Assembly (NCBI RefSeq): GCF_003319125.1
Contig: NZ_QOHG01000013.1
Span: 1-64,000 of the forward strand
Length of the DNA stretch: 64,000 nt
Origin: Blastococcus sp. TF02A-26
GTDB lineage: Bacteria; Actinomycetota; Actinomycetes; Mycobacteriales; Geodermatophilaceae
Direction of reading: 5' to 3'
Shown: in pieces, positions 48,334-56,230 of the stretch
Position numbering within the stretch: the first letter of the stretch is position 1
Layout: every line of letters starts with the position of its first letter
Notes under the pieces: model-generated
What the model saw: only the letters and a program-made list of their open reading frames with translations
What the model was told of the DNA's origin: nothing
The model's database searches: none
Position numbers and translations under genes: made by a program

Positions 48334-48406
48334 AGCCGCCTGTCGGAATCGAACCGACGACCTTCTCATTACGAGTGAGATGCTCTACCGACTGAGCTAA
48401 GGCGGC
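48334..48406 (-). tRNA. tRNA-Thr (anticodon CGT)
   Basis: The minus strand gives a full cloverleaf. Acceptor GCCGCCT/AGGCGGC, D arm GCTC/GAGC, anticodon stem TCTCA/TGAGA with loop CTCGTAA (anticodon CGT), T arm GTCGG/CCGAC with loop TTCGATT. Discriminator T. CCA is not encoded. It reads ACG codons and complements tRNA-Thr(TGT) at the left edge. Confidence 0.97.
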
Positions 48407-48455
48407 GACGTGCCCGACCAGCCTACGACACCGGGGACCGGCGATCGTGCACCGG

Positions 48456-49631
48456 TCAGGAGCGGTCGGCCGGGAGTCGCAGGGCCACGGTGAGCGCCTC
48501 GACGGCGATCTGCGGCTTCACGTTCTGCTCCAGCGCCGTCCGGCAGGCCAGGACGGCGTCGATCCGCCGCAGCGCGCCCTCGGCGCCGATCCGCGCGGCC
48601 AGCTCGGCCGCGTCGGCCCGCCGGTCCGGGTGGGCCAGCGGCGGCGCCTCTCCCCCGGCCTCCCGCTCCGCGGCGAGCACCAGCGCGTCCCGGTACAGCG
48701 CGGCGAGATCGACCAGGGCGCGGTCGAGCGAGTCGCGGCCGAGCCGGGTGGCCCGGGACTTCTGCCGCTTCTCCAGCTCCTTGAGCTGCCCGGCGCCGCG
48801 GCTGGCCGCGGCGACGCCCGGCCCGCGGGCCCCCACCCCGAGGCTGGCCTTGACCGCCTCGGTCTCCGCCCCGTCGAGGGCTGCACTGGCCTGGTCGGAC
48901 TCCTCCTTGGCGGCGGCGACCAGATCGTCGGCGGCGTTGAGGCAGGCGGCCAGCGACACGAGCGAGAGCGGGACGTCCAGCACCGCCTTGCGGGAGAGCC
49001 GGGCGTTCTCGTCGCGGGCCAGGTGCCGGGCGCGTCCGACGTGCCCACCGGAGGCCGCGGCCGCCCAGGACGCCATGGCCGCGTCGATGCCGTCACGCTC
49101 CACGAGGACGTCGGCGATCGCGTCGACCGGTGGCGTGCGGAGCGCGACGACGCGGCACCGCGAGCGGATGGTCACCATGATGTCGTCGGGGTGCAGGCTC
49201 GGCGTGCAGAGCATCACCACCGTCCGCGGCGGCGGCTCCTCCAGCATCTTCAGGACGGCGTTGGCGGCGTGCTCGGTCATCCGGTCGGCGTCCTCGACGA
49301 CGATGACCTGCCAGCGGCCCTGCGACGGGGCCCGGCCGGCGAGGCGCACCAGCTCGCGGGCCTCCTTGGCACCGATCGACAGCCCGTCGGGGACGATCAC
49401 CGCGACGTCGGCGTGCGTGCCGGCGAGCACCGTGCGGCAGGCGTGGCAGGTGCCGTCACCGCCGTCCGGGCACTGGAGGGCCGCGGCGAACGCCCGGGCG
49501 GCCACCGACCGGCCGGAGCCCGGCGGTCCGGTGAACAGCCAGGCGTGGGTCATGGCCGCCGGGTCCTCGATCGCGCCGCGCAGCACCGCGATGACGTCGT
49601 CCTGACCGACCAGGCCGTTCCAGACGGTCAC
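48456..49631 (-). CDS. holB: DNA polymerase III subunit delta' (HolB)
   Basis: 391 residues. The AAA+ clamp-loader fold has a modified Walker A GPPGSGRSVAARAFA (Arg replacing Lys), as expected for a non-hydrolysing delta' subunit. A Cys cluster CPDGGDGTCHAC forms the zinc module. Walker B is VIVVEDADRMTEHAANAVLKMLEEPPP and the SRC arginine finger is in TIRSRCRVVAL. GTG 49631 overlaps the tmk stop as GTGA. It corresponds to Rv3644c. Confidence 0.92.
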   Translation of the reverse strand: MTVWNGLVGQDDVIAVLRGAIEDPAAMTHAWLFTGPPGSGRSVAARAFAAALQCPDGGDGTCHACRTVLAGTHADVAVIVPDGLSIGAKEARELVRLAGRAPSQGRWQVIVVEDADRMTEHAANAVLKMLEEPPPRTVVMLCTPSLHPDDIMVTIRSRCRVVALRTPPVDAIADVLVERDGIDAAMASWAAAASGGHVGRARHLARDENARLSRKAVLDVPLSLVSLAACLNAADDLVAAAKEESDQASAALDGAETEAVKASLGVGARGPGVAAASRGAGQLKELEKRQKSRATRLGRDSLDRALVDLAALYRDALVLAAEREAGGEAPPLAHPDRRADAAELAARIGAEGALRRIDAVLACRTALEQNVKPQIAVEALTVALRLPADRS

Positions 49632-50344
49632 CGGGACGCCGCCGGGTCCAGCAGCGCGGCCACGCGGTCGCGGACGTCGGCGGCGAGCTCCTCGGCACGG
49701 CGGGTGGCGTCGAGCACGAGGTAGCGGCCCGGCTCCGCGGCGGCCAGCTCGAGGAAGGTCTGCCGGACCCGCTCGTGGAAGTCCAGCGACTCGGCCTCCA
49801 TGCGGTCGGCGGCGGCCCGGCCGCGGGCGCGGGCCAGCCCGGTCTCCGGCGGGAGGTCGAGCAGCACGGTCAGGTCGGGGACGAGACCCTCGGTGGCCCA
49901 GCGGGAGAGCCCGGCCACCTCCTCGCGCGCGATCTCCCGGCCGGCGCCCTGGTAGGCCAGCGAGCTGTCGACGAAGCGGTCGGTGATCACCACCTCGCCG
50001 GCGGCCAGGGCCGGGAGCAGGACGGCGGCGGTGTGCTGCGCCCGGTCGGCGGCGTAGAGCAGCGCCTCGGCGCGGGGCCCCAGCGCGAGATCGGCGCGGT
50101 CCAGCAGGAGCTGCCGGATGACGCCTCCGGCGGGGGTGTCGCCGGGCTCGAAGGTGGCCCGGACCGCGTGCCCGGCCGCGGTCAGCCACTCCGTGAGCAG
50201 CCGCACCTGCGTGGACTTGCCCGCGCCCTCGCCGCCCTCGAAGGCGAGGAACGCACCCGGTCGGTCGGCGGTGCGGATGGCGGGCTCCCGGGGGTGCGGC
50301 GGATCTCGGGCGCGGGCCGGGCGGGCCGGTCGCGCGGGCGCCAC
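49628..50344 (-). CDS. tmk: Thymidylate kinase
   Basis: 238 residues. P-loop FEGGEGAGKSTQVRLL lies at about 34-49. The DR motif is ITDRFVDSSLAYQGAGR and the LID region is ARARGRAAADRME. It phosphorylates dTMP to dTDP. The N-terminus has about 30 extra Pro/Arg/Ala-rich residues before the P-loop strand; GTG 50344 is the only reasonable start seen. It is coupled to holB and divergent from tam. Confidence 0.93.
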   Translation of the reverse strand: MAPARPARPARARDPPHPREPAIRTADRPGAFLAFEGGEGAGKSTQVRLLTEWLTAAGHAVRATFEPGDTPAGGVIRQLLLDRADLALGPRAEALLYAADRAQHTAAVLLPALAAGEVVITDRFVDSSLAYQGAGREIAREEVAGLSRWATEGLVPDLTVLLDLPPETGLARARGRAAADRMEAESLDFHERVRQTFLELAAAEPGRYLVLDATRRAEELAADVRDRVAALLDPAASR

Positions 50345-50379
50345 GGTACCGGCCGGCGGTGACGGTCCCGGTCCGCTCG

Positions 50380-50385
50380 TAGGGT
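50380..50385 (+). promoter_or_regulatory. Candidate -10 (TAGGGT), leaderless start of tam
   Basis: TAGGGT ends 6 nt before GTG 50392, in the 47-bp divergent gap with tmk. Confidence 0.5.
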
Positions 50386-50391
50386 CGGCAC

Positions 50392-51171
50392 GTGACCGAC
50401 GCGGACGCGTGGGACCCCGTCCAGTACCTGCGGTTCGGCGACGAGCGGGCCCGGCCGTTCGTCGACCTGCTGGCCCGGGTGGGGTCGGTCGATCCCGGGG
50501 TGGTCGTCGACCTCGGGTGCGGTGAGGGAGCGCTCACGGCCGGGCTGGCGCAGCGCTGGCCGCGGGCGCGGGTGACCGGGATCGACTCCTCCGCGGAGAT
50601 GCTCGCGGCCGCGGCGGTGCACGCGGTGCCGGGACGGGTCGACTTCGTGGCCGGCGACGTGCGGGAGTGGCGTCCGGCGGGACCGGTCGACGTCCTCGTC
50701 ACCAACGCCGTCCTGCACTGGGTGCCCGGCCACGAGGAGCTGCTCGGCCGCTGGGCGCAGCAGCTGGCCCCGGGTGGCTGGCTGGCGCTGCAGGTGCCGG
50801 GCAACCACGCGGCCCCCACGCACCGGCTGCTCGCCGAGCTGTGCACGGACGAGCGGCTCGCCGGGGCCGCTCCCCCACCCCGGCCGGTGCTCGACCCCGC
50901 CGGGTACCTGGCGGTGCTCGAGGCGGCGGGGTTGCGGGCCGAGGCGTGGGAGACCACGTACCTGCACGTGCTGTCCGGCCCGGACCCGGCGCTCGGCTGG
51001 GTGCGCAGCACCGTCCTGCGTCCGGTGCTCGCCCGGCTGGACGACGGCGAGGCCGCGGAGCTGACCGCCGCGTACGCCGCGGCCCTCCGGCTGGCCTACC
51101 CACCACGGGCGGACGGGACGACGGTGCTGCCGTTCCGCCGCGTCTTCGCCGTCGGCCGGCGCGACGGGTAG
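50392..51171 (+). CDS. tam: Trans-aconitate 2-methyltransferase (Tam-like)
   Basis: 259 residues. The N-terminal AWDPVQYLRFGDERARPFVDLLARV matches the Tam pattern. The SAM-binding site is VVVDLGCGEGALTAGLAQRWP with VTGIDSSAEML. The WVPGHEELLGRWAQQLAPGGWLALQVPGN, ETTYLHVL and C-terminal LPFRRVFAVGRR segments resemble E. coli Tam across the length. Tam methyl-esterifies trans-aconitate, detoxifying a spontaneous TCA by-product. GTG 50392 gives the standard N-terminus and is probably leaderless. It ends 20 nt before the topA stop (convergent). Confidence 0.88.
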   Translation: MTDADAWDPVQYLRFGDERARPFVDLLARVGSVDPGVVVDLGCGEGALTAGLAQRWPRARVTGIDSSAEMLAAAAVHAVPGRVDFVAGDVREWRPAGPVDVLVTNAVLHWVPGHEELLGRWAQQLAPGGWLALQVPGNHAAPTHRLLAELCTDERLAGAAPPPRPVLDPAGYLAVLEAAGLRAEAWETTYLHVLSGPDPALGWVRSTVLRPVLARLDDGEAAELTAAYAAALRLAYPPRADGTTVLPFRRVFAVGRRDG

Positions 51172-51191
51172 CCGCGCCGGCTCCGACGGGG

Positions 51192-54038
51192 TCAGGCCAG
51201 CGGCACCGCGTCCGACGGTGCGGCGGCCTTCTTCTTGGCGGGGGCCTTCTTCGCCGCGGTCTTCTTCGCCGTCGTCTTCTTGGCCGTCGACTTCTTGGTG
51301 GCCTTCTTCTTGGCCGGACCGGCGGCGCGGCGGTCGGCGAGGAGCTCGGCGGCGCGCTCCAGTGTGATCGTCTCGACGTCGTCGCCCTTGCGGAGGCTGG
51401 CGTTGGTCTCGCCGTCGGTCACGTAGGGACCGAAACGGCCCTCGCGCACGGTGATCGTGCCCTCGGTGACCGGGTCGTTGCCCAGCTCCTTGAGCGGCGC
51501 CTTCGCCGCCGCGCGCCCCCGCTGCTTGGGCTGGGCGAAGATCGCCAGCGCCTCCTCGAGCGTGGTGGTGAACAGCTTCTCCTCGCCCTCGATCGAGCGG
51601 GAGTCGCTGCCCTTCTTGAGGTAGGGCCCGTAGCGGCCGTTGAGGGCCTGGATCTCCTCGCCGTCGGGCGCGACGCCGACGGTCCGCGGCAGGCTGAGCA
51701 GCTTGAGCGCGTCCTCGAGGGTGACCGTCTCCGGGGACATCGAGGCGAACAGGCTCCCGGTCCGCGGGGACTCCTTGCTGCCCTCGGGGACGACGGTGGT
51801 GACGTAGGGCCCGTACCGGCCGGCCTTCACCACGACGGGGTGGCCGGACTCCGGGTCGGTGCCCAGCTCGCGGTCGCCGGACGGGGCCTCGAGCAGCTCG
51901 CGGACCTTCTCGTCGGTGAGCTCGTCGGGGGCGAGGTCCTCGGGGATGCTGACCCGGCCGCCGTCCTCACCGGCCTGCAGGTAGGGACCGTAACGGCCCA
52001 CCCGGACCACGACCGGCTCGCCGCCGGGTCCGGTGGCGCGCAGCGGGATCGAGTTGACGCCGCGGGCGTCGATCTCCTCCAGCCGCTGACCGATGACCTG
52101 CTTGAGCCCGCCGGCCTGCGCGATGGCGCCGGCGTGGCCGCCCTCGCCGCCGAAGTAGAACTCGGTCAGCCAGGTGACGCGCTGCAGGTTGCCGCCGGCG
52201 ATCTCGTCGAGCTCCTCTTCCAGCGAGGCGGTGAAGTCGTAGTCGACGAGCTGGGCGAAGTGCTGCTCGAGCAGGTTCACCACCGCGAACGCCACGAACG
52301 AGGGCACCAGCGCGGCGCCCTTCTTCCAGACGTACCCGCGGTCCTGGATGGTCTGCATGATCGACGCGTAGGTCGACGGGCGGCCGATCCCGAGCTCCTC
52401 CAGCCGGGCGACCAGGCTCGGCTCGGTGTACCGGGACGGCGGGCTCGTCGTGTGCCCCTTGGCGTCGAGCTGCTGGGTGTCCAGCTGCTGACCGCGCTCG
52501 ACGCGGGGCAGCCGGCGCTCGGCGTCGTCGCTGCCCTGGTCGTCGTCGCCGGTCGAGCTGCCCTCGTCGCGGGACTCGACGTAGGCGCGCAGGAACCCGG
52601 GGAAGGTGATGGTGCGGCCGCTGGCGGTGAACTCGACGGCCTCGTCGGTGGCGCTGCGGCCGGCCAGCCGGATGCTCACCGTCTGGCCCACGGCGTCGGC
52701 CATCTGCGAGGCGACCGTGCGCTGCCAGATCAGCTCGTAGAGCCGGAACTCGTCGCGGGCGAGCTGGCCGGAGAGCTGGCCGGGGGTGCGGAAGCTGTCG
52801 CCGGCGGGGCGGATGGCCTCGTGCGCCTCCTGCGCGCCCTTGGCCTTCTTCGCGTACCGCCGGGCCTCGGCCGGGACGTAGGCGTCGCCGTACAGCTCGC
52901 GGGCCTGGGTGCGCGCGGCGTTGATCGCCTCGTTCGACAGGTTCGTCGAGTCGGTGCGCATGTAGGTGATGTGGCCGTTCTCGTACAGCCGCTGCGCCAC
53001 CCGCATGACCTGCGCCGACGACCAGCCGAGCTTGCGGCCGGCCTCCATCTGCAGGGTCGAGGTGGTGAACGGCGCGTACGGGCGGCGCCGGTAGGGCTTC
53101 TCGTCGACCCGGCTGACGGTGACCTGGCGGCCCTCGAGGCGGGCCGCGAGCCCCCGTGCGCCGGCCTCGTCGAGGTGCACGACCTCACCGGTGACCCGGC
53201 CGGTCGCGGGGTCGAAGTCGCGGCCGGTGGCGACCCGGCTGTCGTCGACGCTGACCAGCTTGGCGCGCAGCGTCGTCGGCTCGCCCGCGTCGGCGCCGGT
53301 GGTCCTCCCGGGGACGGCGAAGGTGCCCTCCAGGGACCAGTAGTCCGCGGCGTGGAAGGCCATCCGCTCGCGCTCCCGCTCGACCACGATGCGGGTGGCG
53401 ACCGACTGCACGCGGCCGGCGGAGAGCTTCGGCAGCACCTTCTTCCACAGCACGGGGCTGACCTCGTAGCCGTAGAGGCGGTCGAGGATGCGGCGGGTCT
53501 CCTGCGCGTCGACCAGGGCGGTGTCGAGCTCGCGCGGGTTGGCGACGGCGCGGGCGATGGCCTCCGGGGTGATCTCGTGGAAGACCATCCGGCGCACCGG
53601 GACCCGGGGCTTGAGGGTGTCGACCAGGTGCCAGGCGATGGCCTCGCCCTCGCGGTCCTCATCGGTGGCGAGATAGACCTCGCTGGCCTGCTTCACCAGC
53701 TGCTTGAGCCGGCTGACCTGCTGCTTGCGGTCAGGGCTGACCACGTAGAGCGGCTCGAAGGAGTTGTCGACGTCCACCCCGAGCCGCGCCCACGCGGCTC
53801 CCTTGTGCTCGGCCGGGACGTCGGCCGCGTTGCGCGGCAGGTCGCGGATGTGCCCGACGCTGGCCTCGACGACGTAGCCCGCGCCCAGGTACCCGGCGAT
53901 CTTGTTCGCCTTGGTCGGCGACTCCACGATGACCAGCGGGCGACCACCGGCCGCGGCGGTACGCCTGCGGGCAGGGGTGCTCGTCCCGCCGGCGGTGTCG
54001 CCGGCGGTCTCGGTCGTCTCGGTCTTCGTGGGGGCCAC
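51192..54038 (-). CDS. topA: DNA topoisomerase I
   Basis: 948 residues. The TOPRIM domain begins PLVIVESPTKANKIAGYLG. The active-site Tyr is about 359 in HITYMRTDSTNLS. After the type IA core come four C-terminal GRYGPY/GRFGPY-type repeats, then a Lys/Ala-rich tail (KKTAAKK-type units) of about 45 residues. That tail replaces zinc fingers, as known in mycobacterial TopA, where it aids DNA binding. GTG 54038 has CAGGAG 4 nt upstream. A TACCGT hexamer near 54127-54132 on the minus strand is a possible -10, leaving a leader of about 80 nt. Confidence 0.96.
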   Translation of the reverse strand: MAPTKTETTETAGDTAGGTSTPARRRTAAAGGRPLVIVESPTKANKIAGYLGAGYVVEASVGHIRDLPRNAADVPAEHKGAAWARLGVDVDNSFEPLYVVSPDRKQQVSRLKQLVKQASEVYLATDEDREGEAIAWHLVDTLKPRVPVRRMVFHEITPEAIARAVANPRELDTALVDAQETRRILDRLYGYEVSPVLWKKVLPKLSAGRVQSVATRIVVERERERMAFHAADYWSLEGTFAVPGRTTGADAGEPTTLRAKLVSVDDSRVATGRDFDPATGRVTGEVVHLDEAGARGLAARLEGRQVTVSRVDEKPYRRRPYAPFTTSTLQMEAGRKLGWSSAQVMRVAQRLYENGHITYMRTDSTNLSNEAINAARTQARELYGDAYVPAEARRYAKKAKGAQEAHEAIRPAGDSFRTPGQLSGQLARDEFRLYELIWQRTVASQMADAVGQTVSIRLAGRSATDEAVEFTASGRTITFPGFLRAYVESRDEGSSTGDDDQGSDDAERRLPRVERGQQLDTQQLDAKGHTTSPPSRYTEPSLVARLEELGIGRPSTYASIMQTIQDRGYVWKKGAALVPSFVAFAVVNLLEQHFAQLVDYDFTASLEEELDEIAGGNLQRVTWLTEFYFGGEGGHAGAIAQAGGLKQVIGQRLEEIDARGVNSIPLRATGPGGEPVVVRVGRYGPYLQAGEDGGRVSIPEDLAPDELTDEKVRELLEAPSGDRELGTDPESGHPVVVKAGRYGPYVTTVVPEGSKESPRTGSLFASMSPETVTLEDALKLLSLPRTVGVAPDGEEIQALNGRYGPYLKKGSDSRSIEGEEKLFTTTLEEALAIFAQPKQRGRAAAKAPLKELGNDPVTEGTITVREGRFGPYVTDGETNASLRKGDDVETITLERAAELLADRRAAGPAKKKATKKSTAKKTTAKKTAAKKAPAKKKAAAPSDAVPLA

Positions 54039-54224
54039 GGTGCTCCTGTCGGTGGTGCTCTGGCTGCGGGCTCCGGCGGTCGGGACACCGGAGGACGCGT
54101 GCTGCGCGTCCGCCCTCGGCGAGGCCACGGTAGGCCACGACCCCGTTACGACACCGGGTGGCGACCGTGCGTGGGCGTGCCGACACCCGGTCCAATGGAC
54201 GGCGCGCGCTCCGTGTTCCCGGGC

Positions 54225-55751
54225 TCACCCGTCGTGGGTGCCGGCCACCACCTCCCCGATGGCGGCCAGCGTCGGACGGTCGGCGTCGTAGTAGTCGCCG
54301 TGCGTCATGTCCCCCTCGGTGGGCAGGCGGACGGCGTCGAGTCCGGTGTCCGGGTCCCACGTCTGGCCGCCGTGGATCTCCGCCCAGGTGACGACGTCCA
54401 GGCCCCCCGACGCCTCGTAGATCTCGTCGACCTCGAACCCCTCGCGGTCGTTGTCGACGCCGGGGCTGCCCATCAGCACCACGGCGTCCGCGGCCAGGTC
54501 ACCAGGCCGGTACGCCGCCTCGTCGGTCACCACGGTCCCGTAGCTGTGCGCCACCACCGTCACGCGCGCCGGGTCCGGCGACCGGGTGGCGGCGAGGCCG
54601 TCGAGGGCGCGGTCGAGCGCCGCTCCGCCGGTCTGCGCCGCCTGCTGCTCCACGCCGAGCGGGGCGTTCACCGGCGGCCGGTAGCCGAGGTAGGCGACGG
54701 TCGCGACCGCCAGTCCGGGTGCCGCGGCGACCGCGGCGTCCCGGACGGCAGCCGCGTCGTCGGCGACGTCGTCCAGCTCCCCGATGGGGTCGTTGCCCAC
54801 GCCGGGGACGAGGACGCCGATGGCCTCGGCGGTGTCGAGATCGCCCACGGACAGCGCGACGAGCTCCTGCTCGGGCGCGAACTGGAGGAGCTGCACCACC
54901 TCCCCGGCCTCCTCCCGCGCCCGGATCTCGTTCTGCGTCGCATGGGCCACGGCCCGGGTCGTGTCGTCGAGGAGCGCGTCGTCGAGCAGCAGCCGGTTCG
55001 CCCGGTCCCGCGCCCAGGCCGGGACGCCGTCGAGCACCCCGACGAGGCCGGGCTCGGCGTCGATCCAGTGGTGGCGCTGCTCCTCGGACAGCGCTGCCCA
55101 CCACGCCGCCACCTCCGGCGGTGACACCGGCGGTCGGGGCGTGGCCGCGGGGACCCCGATCCCCGCCGCGAGGTCGCCGGGGGTCGCCGGGACCGCCCCG
55201 CCGACGACGCCCACGGCACCCAGCAGCGCGAGGGCCTCGCCGGCCTGGTCGGTGGCGACGCGGGCCCAGCTCCGGGCGGCGGCGGCGTCCTCCGCCGCCC
55301 GGGCAGCGGCCGCCGCCTGCTCGCCGATCTGGGCATACTGCCGGGCGAGAGCCACCGCGGGGTCGGGCCCGACCTCGAGGGCGACCGGTGGCAACGGTCC
55401 GGGCACGCCCTGCTCGTCCAGGGCGACCGGCACGGCCGCCGCGGCGGCTCGGGCCAGGAGGGCCTGTTCGGCGGCGCGGGTGGCGGAGAGCACCACCAGG
55501 TCGGCGAGCGGCCTCGTCCGGCCCAGGGCGGCGGTGACCTCGGTGACGACGGTGGAGAGGCGGACGAGGGTCTCGGCGGCCACCCGACCGGCGTCGCCCG
55601 ACCAGCAGTCGGTGGCCCGCAGCGTCCGGCCCACCAGCTCCATCCGCGCCCGCCAGGACACCAGCCGCTCGCCGACCGAGTCCAGGGTCGTGACCGCGTT
55701 GCCCAGCAGCCGGGTGTCCCAGGCCGCGATCGCCGACAGCCCGCTGCTCAC
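54225..55751 (-). CDS. DUF1023-type alpha/beta hydrolase with helical WXG-like N-terminus
   Basis: 508 residues. The first ~130 residues form a helical region reminiscent of T7SS-type helical-hairpin domains (LRATDCWSGDAGRVAAETLVRLS). Residues from about 260 to 508 fit the DUF1023 alpha/beta hydrolase. LLQFAPEQELVALSVGDL and PGVGNDPIGELDDV precede the nucleophile Ser403 in VVAHSYGT, and a His candidate lies in MTHGDYYD. Hydrolytic specificity is unknown. No signal peptide is present. GTG 55751 overlaps the stop of the small helical protein as GTGA. Confidence 0.82.
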   Translation of the reverse strand: MSSGLSAIAAWDTRLLGNAVTTLDSVGERLVSWRARMELVGRTLRATDCWSGDAGRVAAETLVRLSTVVTEVTAALGRTRPLADLVVLSATRAAEQALLARAAAAAVPVALDEQGVPGPLPPVALEVGPDPAVALARQYAQIGEQAAAAARAAEDAAAARSWARVATDQAGEALALLGAVGVVGGAVPATPGDLAAGIGVPAATPRPPVSPPEVAAWWAALSEEQRHHWIDAEPGLVGVLDGVPAWARDRANRLLLDDALLDDTTRAVAHATQNEIRAREEAGEVVQLLQFAPEQELVALSVGDLDTAEAIGVLVPGVGNDPIGELDDVADDAAAVRDAAVAAAPGLAVATVAYLGYRPPVNAPLGVEQQAAQTGGAALDRALDGLAATRSPDPARVTVVAHSYGTVVTDEAAYRPGDLAADAVVLMGSPGVDNDREGFEVDEIYEASGGLDVVTWAEIHGGQTWDPDTGLDAVRLPTEGDMTHGDYYDADRPTLAAIGEVVAGTHDG

Positions 55752-56062
55752 GAGCCCCGGACCCCGGCCGTCGCGTACAGGTTGCGGTCGGACAGGGCCG
55801 CCTCCAGCTCGCGGTAGGAGAGCACCGCCGCGCGCAGGCCCTGACCCACCGCTGCGGCGTCCTGACCGAGCAGGTCCACCAGCCCGGCCCAGGCGTGCCC
55901 CAGCTGCCCGGTCCGTGCAGCGAGCTCGCCGTCGACGGCGGCGCCGAGGGTGTACGCCGCCGACCGGCAGAGCTCGGCCTCGCCGGCGAGTTCGGTGCCG
56001 AGGGAGCGGAGCTCGTCGGCCAACTGCTCGAGGGCGTCGAACTGGACGGAGATGGTGGACAT
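55748..56062 (-). CDS. WXG100-like small helical protein
   Basis: 104 residues, all-helical, opening MSTISVQFDALEQLADELRSLGTELAGEAELC. A turn between two long helices carries GQLGHAWAGLVDLLGQD, with a Trp near the midpoint (WxG form HAWAG). Length and layout fit the WXG100/ESAT-6-like superfamily secreted by type VII systems, but no YxxxD/E export tail is obvious. GGGAGG lies 6 nt before ATG 56062. It is translationally coupled to the DUF1023 hydrolase, suggesting a chaperone, co-exported partner or immunity-like role. No EccC-type ATPase lies in the window. Confidence 0.68.
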   Translation of the reverse strand: MSTISVQFDALEQLADELRSLGTELAGEAELCRSAAYTLGAAVDGELAARTGQLGHAWAGLVDLLGQDAAAVGQGLRAAVLSYRELEAALSDRNLYATAGVRGS

Positions 56063-56230
56063 GATGGACCTCCCGGCGGTGCGGAGCCGGTCTGGTCGAC
56101 CGGCGCCGCGGCACGTTAGGCAGCCGTCCCGACACCGGGCCGGTCGTCGTCCACACCCGGCCGGACCGTCCACAGAGCCCGCGCTCCGACCCTGCGGCGC
56201 CCCCGGTCGCCGCAGGATCGGGGCGTGCGG

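Noticed and set aside
48456-49631. Broken clamp-loader ATPase because of Arg in place of Walker Lys
   Set aside because: Loss of the Walker Lys is normal for the delta' subunit, which does not hydrolyse ATP.
51192-51340. Lys/Ala-rich tail of TopA as a frameshift artefact
   Set aside because: Lys-rich tails replacing zinc fingers are known in actinobacterial TopA, and the frame is intact.
50667-55124. 1485-codon plus-strand frame opposite topA and the DUF1023 gene
   Set aside because: Shadow frame across a canonical topA; no motif and an improbable composition.
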